Positions 43,785 to 53,249 are shown, counted from the first letter of the stretch. The stretch is DNA of 64,000 bases from Pseudomonas sp. IPO3778 (GCF_013386825.1 NZ_JACARC010000045.1:1-64000), one strand, 5' to 3'. Numbers and translations are program-made. The notes: generated by a model not told the origin, from the letters alone.

Positions 43785-44140
43785 AAAACCACCTGAAATT
43801 CTGAAAGCAGGCTCGCAGGCCCGGAAAACAAGGCTTGCGAGGCTGGTTGAGCGGCCCGACTGGCGCCGCTGCCTGGGTCAAGAGGCAGCCTATTGACCCT
43901 CGAAATCGAAAAAATCACGACAAGCGGGTGAAAAAATCCCCTGGCAGTAAACGGTAACGAACTGACGTTGCCCTGCACAAAGGCGCCGCATTATAACCAG
44001 CGTTCCGGCCTTGGGGGGATTGCGCCGGTGGTTGCAGGGCGCGAGTCCGCTGGCGGTAGAGGAAAAATCTGCTAACAATGCACACGGTGCGTATAACGGC
44101 AGCTACGCCATAATGCGCGCCGAGATAAGAGGAGCATCTA
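43785..44140. other. Divergent control region between tex and ompR
   Basis: No gene supported. It should hold the promoters of both genes. A CATAAT hexamer near 44,109, about 30 bp before the ompR ATG, could be the ompR -10 element. An imperfect inverted pair GCAGGCTCGCAGGCC/GGCTTGCGAGGC lies near 43,806-43,850. Confidence 0.4.
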
Positions 44141-44881
44141 ATGAGCAGCACTGCACAAACTGCTGAAGGCGAAAAAATTCTCATCGTTGATGATGATCCG
44201 GGGCTGAGCAGCCTGCTGGAGCGTTTCTTCAACTCCAAGGGCTATCGCGCCCGCGCGGTGCCGAACACCGAACAGATGGACCGCCTGTTGGGACGTGAAG
44301 TCTTCAACCTGGTGGTGCTGGACCTGATGCTGCCCGGCGAAGACGGCTTGACCGCCTGCAAACGCCTGCGCGGCGCCAACAATCAGATCCCGATCATCAT
44401 GCTGACCGCCAAGGGCGATGAGCTGAGCCGCATCAAGGGCCTTGAACTGGGCGCCGACGATTATCTGGCCAAGCCGTTCAACCCGGATGAGCTGATGGCG
44501 CGGGTCAAGGCCGTACTGCGTCGCCAGGCCGCCCCGGTACCGGGCGCTCCAGGCAGCGAAGACGAAAGCGTGACCTTCGGTGACTACGAGCTGTCGCTGG
44601 CCACCCGTGAGCTCAAGCGTGGCGATGAAGTGCACATGCTGACCACCGGCGAATTCGCCGTGCTCAAGGCACTGGTGATGAACGCCCGCCAGCCACTGAC
44701 CCGCGACAAGCTGATGAACCTGGCCCGTGGCCGCGAATGGGACGCCCTGGAGCGCTCCATCGACGTACAAATCTCCCGTCTGCGCCGGATGATCGAACCC
44801 GATCCATCCAAGCCGCGTTATATCCAGACGGTGTGGGGTGTGGGTTACGTGTTCGTGCCGGATGGCACTGCGACCAAGTGA
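44141..44881 (+). CDS. ompR: Two-component response regulator OmpR
   Basis: A 246-residue OmpR/PhoB-type regulator. The receiver domain has the acidic triad DDD (17-19), phosphoacceptor Asp61 in VVLDLMLPGEDG, Thr in MLTAKG and Lys in AKPFNPDEL. The winged-helix domain (about 145-240) contains LTTGEFAVLKAL and SIDVQISRLRRMIE. An AAGAGGAG ribosome binding site precedes the ATG. EnvZ follows. Confidence 0.93.
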   Translation: MSSTAQTAEGEKILIVDDDPGLSSLLERFFNSKGYRARAVPNTEQMDRLLGREVFNLVVLDLMLPGEDGLTACKRLRGANNQIPIIMLTAKGDELSRIKGLELGADDYLAKPFNPDELMARVKAVLRRQAAPVPGAPGSEDESVTFGDYELSLATRELKRGDEVHMLTTGEFAVLKALVMNARQPLTRDKLMNLARGREWDALERSIDVQISRLRRMIEPDPSKPRYIQTVWGVGYVFVPDGTATK

Positions 44882-44997
44882 CCGATGATTTGCAGAAGCG
44901 GGCTTACCGGTGTTGACTCGATAAGAGTCAGCCGGTTACTCGGCGTTTGCAATTCTGCGAGCCTGGCTCGCTCCTGCAAGGTGTTCAGCTGTCTTTT

Positions 44998-46311
44998 ATG
45001 AAAACCCCGTTGTGGTTCCCGCAGAGTTTCTTCTCCCGCACCCTTTGGTTGGTGCTCATCGTCGTACTGTTTTCCAAGGCCCTGACCCTCGTTTATCTGT
45101 TGATGAACGAAGACGTGCTGGTGGACCGGCAGTACAGCCATGGCGTGGCCTTGACCTTGCGCGCCTATTGGGCCGCAGACCCTGAAAATCGCGAGAAGAT
45201 CGCCAAGGCCGCCACCCTGGTCCGGGTCGCGGGCGCAGGCGTGCCCGAGGGCGAGCAACATTGGCCCTACAGCGAAATCTACCAGCGCCAGATGCAGGCC
45301 GAACTGGGTGACGACACCGAGGTGCGGCTGCGCATGCATGTGTCACCGGCGCTGTGGGTGCGGGCGCCGAGCCTGGGCCAGGACTGGCTGAAAGTGCCGC
45401 TGTATCCGCACCCGTTGCGGGGGCAGAAGATCTGGAACGTGCTGGGCTGGTTCCTGGCGATTGGCCTGCTGTCCACCGCGTCTGCCTGGATTTTCGTGCG
45501 TCAACTCAACCAGCCGCTCAAGCGGCTGGTGTTTGCAGCACGCCAACTGGGCCAGGGCCGTAGTGTGCGCCTGCCTATCAGCGACACGCCGAGTGAAATG
45601 ACCGAGGTGTACAGCGCGTTCAACCAGATGGCCGAGGATGTCGAACAGGCGGGTCGCGAGCGCGAACTGATGCTGGCGGGGGTGTCCCATGACCTGCGCA
45701 CGCCGCTGACGCGCCTGCGGCTGTCCCTGGAGTTGATGGGCAATCACACTGACCTGACCGACGACATGGTCCGCGACATCGAGGACATGGACGCGATTCT
45801 CGACCAGTTCCTGGCGTTTATCCGCGATGGCCGGGACGAGGTGGTGGAAGAGGTCGATCTGACGGACCTGGTACGTGAGGTGGTGGCACCCTACAACCAG
45901 AACGGCGAGCAGGTGCGTATGCGCCTGGAGCCGATCCAGCCGTTCGCGTTGCGCCGGGTATCGATGAAGCGGTTGCTGAACAACCTGATTGGCAACGCCC
46001 TGCATCACGCCGGTTCCGATGTGGAAGTGGCGGCGTATGTCTCCGGGGATACCAGTGCACCTTACGTGGTGCTGAGTGTGATGGACCGGGGCGCCGGTAT
46101 CGATCCGGCGGAGCTGGAGGGCATCTTCAACCCGTTCACCCGTGGCGACCGTGCCCGGGGTGGCAAGGGCACCGGCCTGGGGCTGGCGATTGTGCGGCGG
46201 ATTGCTTCGATGCATGGCGGCAATGTCGAATTGCGAAACCGGCCGGACGGCGGTCTGGAAGCGCGAGTGCGCTTGCCATTGGGGCTGATGTTGCCTAGAG
46301 ACGCGGTCTAA
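44998..46311 (+). CDS. envZ: Sensor histidine kinase EnvZ
   Basis: A 437-residue inner-membrane kinase partner of OmpR. I chose the ATG at 44998; an in-frame TTG at 44947 would add an unlikely N-terminus. Membrane segment 1 is about residues 15-36, the periplasmic loop 37-144, segment 2 about 147-166, then a HAMP region, dimerisation domain with His231 in VSHDLRTPLTRLRL, and ATP-binding N (NLIGNALHH), G1 (DRGAGI) and G2 (GTGLGLAIVRR) boxes. Its stop overlaps the edge of a REPIN. Confidence 0.9.
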   Translation: MKTPLWFPQSFFSRTLWLVLIVVLFSKALTLVYLLMNEDVLVDRQYSHGVALTLRAYWAADPENREKIAKAATLVRVAGAGVPEGEQHWPYSEIYQRQMQAELGDDTEVRLRMHVSPALWVRAPSLGQDWLKVPLYPHPLRGQKIWNVLGWFLAIGLLSTASAWIFVRQLNQPLKRLVFAARQLGQGRSVRLPISDTPSEMTEVYSAFNQMAEDVEQAGRERELMLAGVSHDLRTPLTRLRLSLELMGNHTDLTDDMVRDIEDMDAILDQFLAFIRDGRDEVVEEVDLTDLVREVVAPYNQNGEQVRMRLEPIQPFALRRVSMKRLLNNLIGNALHHAGSDVEVAAYVSGDTSAPYVVLSVMDRGAGIDPAELEGIFNPFTRGDRARGGKGTGLGLAIVRRIASMHGGNVELRNRPDGGLEARVRLPLGLMLPRDAV

Positions 46312-46313
46312 AT

Positions 46314-46401
46314 GTGGGAGCGGGCTTGCTCGCGAAGGCGGTGGGTCAGTCCATAGAAATGTCGACTGACCCACCGCCTTCGCGAGCAAGCCCGCTCCCA
46401 C
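46314..46401. repeat. REPIN, GTGGGAGCGGGCTTGCTCGCG type
   Basis: Inverted arms GTGGGAGCGGGCTTGCTCGC... and ...GCGAGCAAGCCCGCTCCCAC continue inward as GAAGGCGGTGGGTCAGT/ACTGACCCACCGCCTTC, so the perfect stem is nearly the whole element. It begins 3 bp after the envZ stop and lies between convergent envZ and rimK. Confidence 0.92.
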
Positions 46402-46435
46402 ACTAGTTTTGCGGCGCTTTATAGGTCGGGTGTAT

Positions 46436-47341
46436 TCAACCCTTGCCTTTGGTGCGCGTCATATTCGGCCCACCACTCTTCTCCAGATGCTGAATGATGA
46501 TCCCCGCCACATCCTTGCCCGTGGTGGTCTCAATCCCTTCCAGGCCCGGTGACGAGTTCACCTCCATCACCAGCGGCCCGTGGTTGGAGCGCAAGATATC
46601 CACACCCGCCACACTCAAACCCATGACCTTGGCTGCCCGCAGGGCCGTCATGCGCTCTTCCGGGGTGATCTTGATCAGGCTGGCACTGCCGCCACGGTGC
46701 AGGTTGGAGCGAAACTCACCCGGCTTGGCCTGGCGCTTCATCGCGGCAATGACCTTGTCGCCCACCACGAAGCAGCGGATATCCGCACCGCCGGCTTCCT
46801 TGATGTACTCCTGCACCATGATGTTCTGCTTGAGGCCCATGAACGCCTCGATCACCGACTCGGCGGCCGTCGCGGTTTCACACAGCACCACGCCGATGCC
46901 TTGTGTGCCTTCCAGCACCTTGATCACCAGCGGCGCGCCGTTGACCATTTCGATCAGGTCGGGGATGTCATCCGGGGAGTGTGCAAAGCCGGTGACCGGC
47001 AAGCCAATGCCCCGACGAGACAGCAACTGCAGTGAACGCAGTTTGTCCCGCGAACGGGCGATGGCCACCGACTCATTGAGGGGGAACACACCCATCATTT
47101 CAAACTGGCGCAACACTGCGCAGCCATAGAACGTTACCGAAGCACCGATACGCGGGATCACCGCGTCGAAGCCTTCCAGCGGTTTGCCCCGGTAGTGGAT
47201 CTGCGGCTTATGACTGGCAATGTTCATATAGGCGCGCAACGTATCGATCACCACCATCTCATGGCCACGTTCGGTGCCGGCCTCGACCAGGCGACGGGTG
47301 GAATACAGACGCGGGTTACGCGACAGCACAGCGATCTTCAT
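46436..47341 (-). CDS. rimK: Ribosomal protein S6 glutamate ligase RimK
   Basis: A 301-residue ATP-grasp ligase that adds glutamates to the C-terminus of ribosomal protein S6. ATP-binding motifs are PLVIKVLEGTQGIGV (about 136-150) and a metal-binding segment VMEVNSSPGLEGIE (about 258-271). Start overlaps the rimB stop by 4 bp. In P. fluorescens SBW25, RimK activity affects the proteome and rhizosphere colonisation and is controlled by RimA, RimB and cyclic-di-GMP. Confidence 0.93.
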   Translation of the reverse strand: MKIAVLSRNPRLYSTRRLVEAGTERGHEMVVIDTLRAYMNIASHKPQIHYRGKPLEGFDAVIPRIGASVTFYGCAVLRQFEMMGVFPLNESVAIARSRDKLRSLQLLSRRGIGLPVTGFAHSPDDIPDLIEMVNGAPLVIKVLEGTQGIGVVLCETATAAESVIEAFMGLKQNIMVQEYIKEAGGADIRCFVVGDKVIAAMKRQAKPGEFRSNLHRGGSASLIKITPEERMTALRAAKVMGLSVAGVDILRSNHGPLVMEVNSSPGLEGIETTTGKDVAGIIIQHLEKSGGPNMTRTKGKG

Positions 47342-47820
47342 GCAACACCTGTGGCAGAGGTAGTAGAGACCGGGAACACCGGCTTGTCTTGAACGTATTT
47401 GACGCCGGGACTGACCACCAGTTGGCCGTCAATCAGGGCCTTGGAGCCCAGCAACAGGCGGTAACGCATGGCCTTGCGGCAGGCGAGGGTGAATTCCACC
47501 CGCCATACCCGATCGCCCAGGGCCAGGGTGGTGCTGATCACATACCGCACCTGGGCCTGGCCGTTGGAGCTTTTAATGGTTTTCATCGCCACCAGCGGTG
47601 CTTCGCAGCGCCGGTGACGCAGTTGCACCACGCTGCCCAGGTGCGCGGTGAAGCGCACCCACTTTGCACCGTCGCGCTCAAACGGCTCGATCTCGGTGGC
47701 GTGCAGGCTTGAGGTACTGGCGCCGGTGTCGATCTTTGCGCGCAGGCCCGCCACTCCCAAGTCGGGAAGTGCCACCCACTCACGTAGACCCACAACGGTC
47801 AAATGGTCAAATGTCTTCAA
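47338..47820 (-). CDS. rimB: RimB-type retropepsin-like protease
   Basis: A 160-residue protein annotated in many genomes as ATP-dependent zinc protease. The motif KIDTGASTSSLHA (about 29-41) is the retropepsin-like DTGA active site. Sits between the EAL gene and rimK, 16 bp downstream of the former. In SBW25 RimB is reported to process S6 modification with RimK. Confidence 0.9.
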   Translation of the reverse strand: MKTFDHLTVVGLREWVALPDLGVAGLRAKIDTGASTSSLHATEIEPFERDGAKWVRFTAHLGSVVQLRHRRCEAPLVAMKTIKSSNGQAQVRYVISTTLALGDRVWRVEFTLACRKAMRYRLLLGSKALIDGQLVVSPGVKYVQDKPVFPVSTTSATGVA

Positions 47821-47836
47821 TATGAATAACCAGCAA

Positions 47837-48616
47837 TTAATTCGCCCAGGCGTCGGGTGATACCTCGGCCAAGGCTTTGAATGCAGGCTTGGCGAACCAG
47901 TAGCCCTGCATCAGAAATATTCCACAGTCGGCGAGAAAGTCTCGTTCGCCAGCACTTTCGATGCCTTCGGCGATGACAGTAACGCCCAACTGCTCACAGA
48001 TTGTGACAATCCCCCGGACGATCACCTGACGGACACGATCACGGTCGACATCGCGGATCAGCGCCATATCGAGTTTGATCAAGTCAGGTTGGAAATCGGC
48101 CAGCAGATTCAGCCCCGAATAGCCCGCCCCGAAATCGTCGATGGCGGTCTTGAAGCCGAATTCGCGGTATTCACGCAGAATATTGGTCAAATGGCGATAG
48201 TTATCTACGTGCTCGCTTTCCAGGGTCTCGAAAATCAGGCGATCCAACGGAAAATTATGCACGCGGGCCGCCTCCAGGGTACTGCGAATGCACAGTTCGG
48301 GCCGATAGACCGCATTGGGCATGAAGTTGATTGAAAGGTACGTCTGCATGTTGAGCGTCGCGGCGGTGGCGATCGCCTTGGTGCGGCATTGCTGGTCGAA
48401 ACGGTAGCGATTGCTGTCGTTGACCTGATCCAGCACCGACAGCGCTCCCTCGCCATTGACGCCGCGCACCAGGGCTTCATGGGCAAAGACCGACTGGTCG
48501 CGCAGGTCCACGATAGGCTGATACGCAAAGGCAAACTCAAAGCCCAGCGGCTCGCTTTGCTGGCAACCCGCGCAGCCTTGTTTGGGCGAGGTGAGTGAAA
48601 TGGGGAAGTCGGTCAC
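47837..48616 (-). CDS. rimA: EAL-domain cyclic-di-GMP phosphodiesterase RimA
   Basis: A 259-residue cytoplasmic EAL protein without sensory or GGDEF domain. The catalytic set appears intact: EALVRG, Asn in SINFMP, Glu in IFETLE, IDDFGAGYSG, Lys in LIKLD, Glu in VIAEGIE and Gln in MQGYWFAKP. A Cys-containing segment CAGCQQ near the N-terminus (14-20) could bind metal; that is speculative. First gene of rimABK. Confidence 0.88.
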   Translation of the reverse strand: MTDFPISLTSPKQGCAGCQQSEPLGFEFAFAYQPIVDLRDQSVFAHEALVRGVNGEGALSVLDQVNDSNRYRFDQQCRTKAIATAATLNMQTYLSINFMPNAVYRPELCIRSTLEAARVHNFPLDRLIFETLESEHVDNYRHLTNILREYREFGFKTAIDDFGAGYSGLNLLADFQPDLIKLDMALIRDVDRDRVRQVIVRGIVTICEQLGVTVIAEGIESAGERDFLADCGIFLMQGYWFAKPAFKALAEVSPDAWAN

Positions 48617-48732
48617 ACGTTAACCTCGCGAAAACAGGTTGCTACCTGGCGTATCTTAGGTGAGCTCAAGGGTTTATGCGTTGAAGGGTTTCAACGGTAA
48701 AGTTGCGACATTTTTCAGAGCGAGGAATTCAA

Positions 48733-49140
48733 GTGGCTCAGAAGCAGGAAGAGGAAGAAAAAGTCCGGTTGGACAAGTGGCTGTGGGCGGCGCGCTTCTA
48801 CAAAACCCGTGCCCTGGCCAAGACCGCTATCGAAAGTGGCAAGGTGCATTGCCGTGGCGAACGTTGCAAGCCCGGCAAGGAGCCACGCATTGGCGATGAG
48901 TTTCAGATTCGTGTCGGGTTTGACGAGCGTACCGTGGTCGTTCAAGCGCTTTCGACCGTCCGCCGAGGGGCGCCCGAAGCGCAGGCCTTGTACGCCGAAA
49001 CCGAAGCCAGCATCGCCAAGCGCGAAAATGCGGCTGCAATGCGCAAGGCCGGTTCCCTGGGCATGACCACCGATGGCAAACCGAGCAAGAAACAGCGTCG
49101 CGACCTGTTCAAATTTCGCGGCAGTGGCAACGACGATTGA
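48733..49140 (+). CDS. hslR: S4-domain RNA-binding heat shock protein Hsp15
   Basis: A 135-residue protein with an N-terminal S4 RNA-binding domain (KVRLDKWLWAARFYKTRALAK, about 10-30) and a basic C-terminal tail. In E. coli Hsp15 rescues blocked 50S subunits carrying nascent chains. I chose the GTG at 48733, preceded by GAGGA; the earlier in-frame TTG has no ribosome binding site. Followed by hslO, as in many genomes. Confidence 0.9.
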   Translation: MAQKQEEEEKVRLDKWLWAARFYKTRALAKTAIESGKVHCRGERCKPGKEPRIGDEFQIRVGFDERTVVVQALSTVRRGAPEAQALYAETEASIAKRENAAAMRKAGSLGMTTDGKPSKKQRRDLFKFRGSGNDD

Positions 49141-49248
49141 GTCTGCCGGTAATCGCCCAGGGTGCAGACTGGCTTGGAACAAACCGGGATTGTTCATAGA
49201 CTGTTGCATCTTCGCGTTAAAACTCCCCAATTTCAGATACCCAGACCT

Positions 49249-50151
49249 ATGACTGATCTACCGGATACCGACTTCACCCAACGCTTCATCTTCGACGACA
49301 ACGACGCCCGCGGCGAACTGGTCGCCCTGGAGCGCAGCTATGCCGAAGTCCTTGCCAAGCACCCCTATCCGGAGCCGGTCGCGCAATTGCTCGGCGAGCT
49401 GATGGCGGCCGCCTCGCTGCTGGTAGGCACCCTGAAGTTCGATGGCCTGCTGATCCTGCAAGCCCGCTCCGACGGCCCGATCCCGATGCTGATGATCGAA
49501 TGCTCCAGCGAGCGCGAGATCCGTGGCCTGGCCCGCTATGAAGCCGACCAGATCGCCCCCGACGCGACCTTGGCCGACCTGATGCCCAACGGCGTGCTCG
49601 CCCTGACCGTCGACCCGACCCAGGGCCAACGCTACCAGGGCATCGTTGACCTGGACGGCGCCAACCTCTCGGAATGCTTCACCAACTACTTCGTCATGTC
49701 CCAGCAAGTGGGCACCCGCTTCTGGCTCAACGCCGACGGCAAGCGCGCCCGCGGCCTGCTGTTGCAGCAACTGCCGGCCGACCGTATCAAGGACGAAGAA
49801 GACCGTGCCGCCAGCTGGCAGCACATCACCGCGCTGGCTACCACGCTGACTGCCGAGGAGCTGCTGGGCCTGGACAACGAAACCGTCCTGCATCGCCTCT
49901 ACCACGAAGAGGCGGTACGCCTGTTCGACGTGCAACCGCTGAGCTTCCGTTGCAGCTGTTCCCGCGAGCGCTCTGCCAACGCTCTGGTCAGCCTTGGTCT
50001 GGAAGATGCTCAGGATCTGGTGGTGGAACACGGTGGTCATATCGAGATCGACTGCCAGTTCTGCAACCAGCGCTATCTGTTCGACGCTGCCGATATTGCT
50101 CAATTATTCGCCGGCGCAGGCGTAGACACCCCTTCAGGCACCCGCCACTAA
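49249..50151 (+). CDS. hslO: Redox-regulated chaperone Hsp33
   Basis: A 300-residue holdase chaperone activated by oxidation. The C-terminal zinc switch is CSC (in FRCSCSRE) and CQFC separated by 31 residues, within the family's CXC-X27-32-CXXC range. The ATG at 49249 gives the family start MTDLPDTDFTQRFIF. It lies 108 bp after hslR. Confidence 0.94.
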   Translation: MTDLPDTDFTQRFIFDDNDARGELVALERSYAEVLAKHPYPEPVAQLLGELMAAASLLVGTLKFDGLLILQARSDGPIPMLMIECSSEREIRGLARYEADQIAPDATLADLMPNGVLALTVDPTQGQRYQGIVDLDGANLSECFTNYFVMSQQVGTRFWLNADGKRARGLLLQQLPADRIKDEEDRAASWQHITALATTLTAEELLGLDNETVLHRLYHEEAVRLFDVQPLSFRCSCSRERSANALVSLGLEDAQDLVVEHGGHIEIDCQFCNQRYLFDAADIAQLFAGAGVDTPSGTRH

Positions 50152-50306
50152 AACGTTTAAGCACAGGTAAATCACCTGACAAACGCCGGATTTCCGCCGT
50201 TCTGACCGGAGGGCCCTACTCTTTTTGGGCTTTTCTGGCATAATCCGGCCCACTTTTTTCGCGGTAGTAGTGCGCCACTTTCTACTACAAAACGTTTGGA
50301 GCACTC

Positions 50307-50321
50307 GGCCATAGGCCGACG
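50307..50321 (+). promoter_or_regulatory. Small hairpin before the pckA start codon
   Basis: TCGGCC-ATA-GGCCGA, a 6-bp stem ending 9 bp before the pckA ATG and just ahead of the CGGGGAA ribosome binding site. It could modulate initiation, or be incidental. Confidence 0.35.
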
Positions 50322-50330
50322 GGGAACCTC

Positions 50331-51872
50331 ATGACGCAAGCCAATAACGCCGTATACACTGACCTGAGTGTTGACGATCTGGTCAAAGAAGCCCTGCAGC
50401 GCGGTGAAGGCGTGCTTGCCGATACTGGCGCGCTGGTCGTAGAAACCGGTCACCGTACCGGCCGTTCGCCAGTCGACCGTTTCATCGTTGAAGAGCCTTC
50501 CACCCAGGCTGCCATTGCCTGGGGCCCGATCAACCGCAAGTTCCCGGCCGACAAGTTCGACGCCCTGTGGGCTCGCGTCGAGGCATTCAACAACGCGCAA
50601 GAGCATTTCGTTTCCCACGTTCACGTAGGGGCTGCAGAAGACCACTACCTGGCCGTGAAAATGACCACCCAGACTGCCTGGCAGAACCTGTTCGGTCGTT
50701 GCCTGTTCATCAACCCGGCCCAGTACAACCCTGCCGGTCGTGACGAGTGGCAAGTGCTCAACGTGGCCAACTTCGAATGCGTGCCAGAGCGTGACGGCAC
50801 CAACTCCGACGGTTGCGTGATCCTCAATTTCGCCCAGAAAAAAGTCCTGATCGCCGGCATGCGTTACGCCGGTGAAATGAAAAAAGCCATGTTCTCGGTG
50901 CAGAACTTCCTGCTGCCCGCTGCCGACGTGCTGCCCATGCACTGTGCTGCCAACATCGGCGAAGCTGGAGACGTGACCCTGTTCTTCGGCCTGTCGGGCA
51001 CCGGTAAAACCACCCTGTCCGCCGACGAAAGCCGTTACCTGATCGGTGACGACGAGCACGGTTGGGGCGAGGGCGTGGTGTTCAACATCGAAGGCGGTTG
51101 CTATGCCAAGTGCATCGACCTGTCCGAGAAGAACGAGCCGGTTATCTGGAAAGCCATCAAGCACGGCACCGTGCTCGAAAACGTGGTGATCGACGATGCC
51201 AAGCACGCCGACTACACCAACGTCAGCCTGACCCAGAACAGCCGTGCCGCCTACCCGCTGGAGCACGTGGCCAAGCGCTCCGAGCAAAACCTCGGTGGCG
51301 AGCCAAACGCGGTGATCTTCCTGACCTGCGACCTGACCGGCGTTCTGCCGCCCGTGTCGATCCTCAGCGAAGAGCAAGCGGCCTACCACTTCCTGTCTGG
51401 CTACACCGCACTGGTGGGCTCGACCGAAATGGGTTCGGGCAGCGGCATCAAGTCGACCTTCTCCACCTGCTTCGGCGCGCCGTTCTTCCCACGCCCGGCC
51501 GGTGAATACGCAGAACTGCTGATCAAGCGCGTGCGCGGCTTCGGCTCCAAGGTCTACCTGGTCAACACCGGCTGGACCGGCGGCGGCTACGGCGTTGGCA
51601 AGCGCTTCAACATCCCGACCACCCGTGGCGTGATTGCAGCGATCCAGAGCGGCGCGTTGATCGGTGCCGAAACCGAGCACCTGGACACCATCAACCTGGA
51701 CGTGCCGTTGGCAGTACCGGGCGTCGAGACTGGCCTGTTGAACCCACGTAACACCTGGGCTGACAAGGCTGCTTACGACGAAGCCGCGAAAGCGCTGGCG
51801 GGTCTGTTCATTGAGAACTTCAAGAAGTTTGAAGTGAGCGATGCGATCAAGGCAGCGGGTCCGAAGTTGTAA
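50331..51872 (+). CDS. pckA: Phosphoenolpyruvate carboxykinase (ATP)
   Basis: A 513-residue gluconeogenic enzyme converting oxaloacetate and ATP to phosphoenolpyruvate, CO2 and ADP. The kinase P-loop is GLSGTGKTT (220-228); the substrate-binding HRTGRSPVDRF (about 41-51) and RFNIPTTRGVI near the C-terminus fit the ATP-dependent family. Codon use looks strongly biased, as for a highly expressed gene. Ends at a bidirectional terminator. Confidence 0.95.
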   Translation: MTQANNAVYTDLSVDDLVKEALQRGEGVLADTGALVVETGHRTGRSPVDRFIVEEPSTQAAIAWGPINRKFPADKFDALWARVEAFNNAQEHFVSHVHVGAAEDHYLAVKMTTQTAWQNLFGRCLFINPAQYNPAGRDEWQVLNVANFECVPERDGTNSDGCVILNFAQKKVLIAGMRYAGEMKKAMFSVQNFLLPAADVLPMHCAANIGEAGDVTLFFGLSGTGKTTLSADESRYLIGDDEHGWGEGVVFNIEGGCYAKCIDLSEKNEPVIWKAIKHGTVLENVVIDDAKHADYTNVSLTQNSRAAYPLEHVAKRSEQNLGGEPNAVIFLTCDLTGVLPPVSILSEEQAAYHFLSGYTALVGSTEMGSGSGIKSTFSTCFGAPFFPRPAGEYAELLIKRVRGFGSKVYLVNTGWTGGGYGVGKRFNIPTTRGVIAAIQSGALIGAETEHLDTINLDVPLAVPGVETGLLNPRNTWADKAAYDEAAKALAGLFIENFKKFEVSDAIKAAGPKL

Positions 51873-51887
51873 GAGTCGACCGTTGTT

Positions 51888-51919
51888 AAAAAAGCCGCCC
51901 CTTTGTGGGCGGCTTTTTT
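51888..51919. terminator. Bidirectional intrinsic terminator, pckA and EamA gene
   Basis: GCCGCCC (51894-51900) and GGGCGGC (51907-51913) with a 6-base loop, flanked by a run of A on the left and a run of T on the right. Serves pckA rightward and the EamA-type gene leftward. Confidence 0.92.
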
Positions 51920-51931
51920 GTGGGCGAAGGA

Positions 51932-52795
51932 TCAGTCGACGAGGTGCAAAACCACGGCGCCCACCAACACCAGCACGACCCCGGTGACTTGCACTGCTGA
52001 GAGCCGCTCCTTGAAAAATACAAACCCCAACACCGCGGCAATCCCGCCGGATAAGGTACTGATTACGGTCACCACCGAAACCGACCCCGTCATCGCGCCC
52101 CACGAGAATGCCGAAAATCCACCCAGGTTCATCAGGCTCGCGCCGGTCAGCGTTGCACAGTTTTTCAGCGGCGGGATTTTCAGGCCGTCTTTGACTTTGA
52201 GCACCATCAGCACCAGTACGCACAGGCCTACCAGATAACCCAGCCAAAGCATCGTGACCGGGCCAAGCGTCGGCAGGGTGTAGCGGCCTTGTACCCAAAA
52301 GCTTGTGCCGTAGAGCAACGCTGCGAGCATCGCGTAGGCAATCGAGCGGCTGGAGCTGTTGTGAGGGACGCCGGTGTCCTTGTGAATGCTGGACAGGATC
52401 ACGCCAATCACGCAAAGGGCGATACAGCCAAGTTGGATCAGGCTGATGTGTTCGCCGCTGGCCCATGACAGCAAAGTGGTCACGACGCCGTAGGACGTTA
52501 CCAGCGGCGCGACGATGGCCGCTTTGCCCAGGGCGAAGGCCTTGGACAGTGCGAGGGCGCCGGAGACGGTCAGCAGGGCTGCTGCGGCGCCCAGGAGCCA
52601 GACGCTCAACGGTGCCGCGAGGGATTTGACGAGGAAGACCGGGAATACGGCCAGCAGCAGAGTCATGATCAGGAAGCCCAGGGCCTGGCCGAAGTACACC
52701 GCACGTTTCACGCCGACGGCTCGGGCGTTGAGGCCCACGAGGAAGTCCGTGCCGCCCCAGAGCAGGGCGGCCAGCAGGCCCATTAATACGTCCAT
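51932..52795 (-). CDS. EamA/DMT-family transporter
   Basis: A 287-residue inner-membrane protein with ten predicted membrane helices arranged as two EamA repeats of about 140 residues. The N-terminus MGLLAALLWGGTDFLVG and the second-repeat FFKERLSAVQVTGVVLVLVG (about 258-277) are typical. Exporters of metabolites are common in this family; the substrate is unknown. Confidence 0.85.
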   Translation of the reverse strand: MDVLMGLLAALLWGGTDFLVGLNARAVGVKRAVYFGQALGFLIMTLLLAVFPVFLVKSLAAPLSVWLLGAAAALLTVSGALALSKAFALGKAAIVAPLVTSYGVVTTLLSWASGEHISLIQLGCIALCVIGVILSSIHKDTGVPHNSSSRSIAYAMLAALLYGTSFWVQGRYTLPTLGPVTMLWLGYLVGLCVLVLMVLKVKDGLKIPPLKNCATLTGASLMNLGGFSAFSWGAMTGSVSVVTVISTLSGGIAAVLGFVFFKERLSAVQVTGVVLVLVGAVVLHLVD

Positions 52796-52866
52796 GTAAG
52801 GTCCTTGTTATTTTTTTGAGGGCTGCGGTGTATCAGTTTATAGGTGCATCGACTCTGCCGGCCTCA

Positions 52867-52889
52867 TCGCGGGCAAGCCCGGCTCCCAC
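52867..52889. repeat. Single REP, CGCGGGCAAGCCCGGCTCCCAC
   Basis: One arm of the GTGGGAGCCGGGC family, ending 3 bp before the DUF1493 stop codon; no partner arm. Confidence 0.8.
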
Positions 52890-52892
52890 ATG

Positions 52893-53249
52893 TCAGCTGA
52901 GGTTTTCCAGGGTTTGGGTGTCCCACCGGTGAGTCTTGATAGCCAGGTAGAGCATGCCGATGGTCAGCGGGATTTTATCGCCGCGACCTTTGGCTCGGCG
53001 TTTCAGGAACACATCGAAGACCGGAGGCTGGAAGTAACGATAAGCGTCGTAGTCGTTCAAGTCGACGGCGAAGTCTTGTTCCAACGCTTCCATGAGTTGT
53101 TTGGCTTCGCTGCCGTTGCAGCCCAGGTCGAGGTTGATTGAGGTTTCAAGGCGGATGGTCTTGTGTTCAGGCAAGCCGATTTCTTCGTGCAGCAGTTCCA
53201 GGAGTTGCTGCATGGCGGCGTCTTCGGGGAAGTTGGGAGCCAGGTTCAT
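52893..53249 (-). CDS. DUF1493 family protein
   Basis: A 118-residue small acidic protein of the DUF1493 family. The motif SINLDLGCNGSEAKQLMEALEQDFAVD (about 36-62; key residues DLGCNG and AKQLMEAL) resembles an acyl carrier protein-like helical fold in which a Gly-Ser turn could sit; whether it is modified is unknown. I chose the ATG at 53249; a GTG at 53264 would add five residues. No operon partner. Confidence 0.75.
   Translation of the reverse strand: MNLAPNFPEDAAMQQLLELLHEEIGLPEHKTIRLETSINLDLGCNGSEAKQLMEALEQDFAVDLNDYDAYRYFQPPVFDVFLKRRAKGRGDKIPLTIGMLYLAIKTHRWDTQTLENLS

Noticed and set aside
50172..52466. 764-codon leftward open frame opposite pckA
   Set aside because: It crosses the pckA terminator and the EamA gene in the wrong frame; its composition is that of an antisense shadow.
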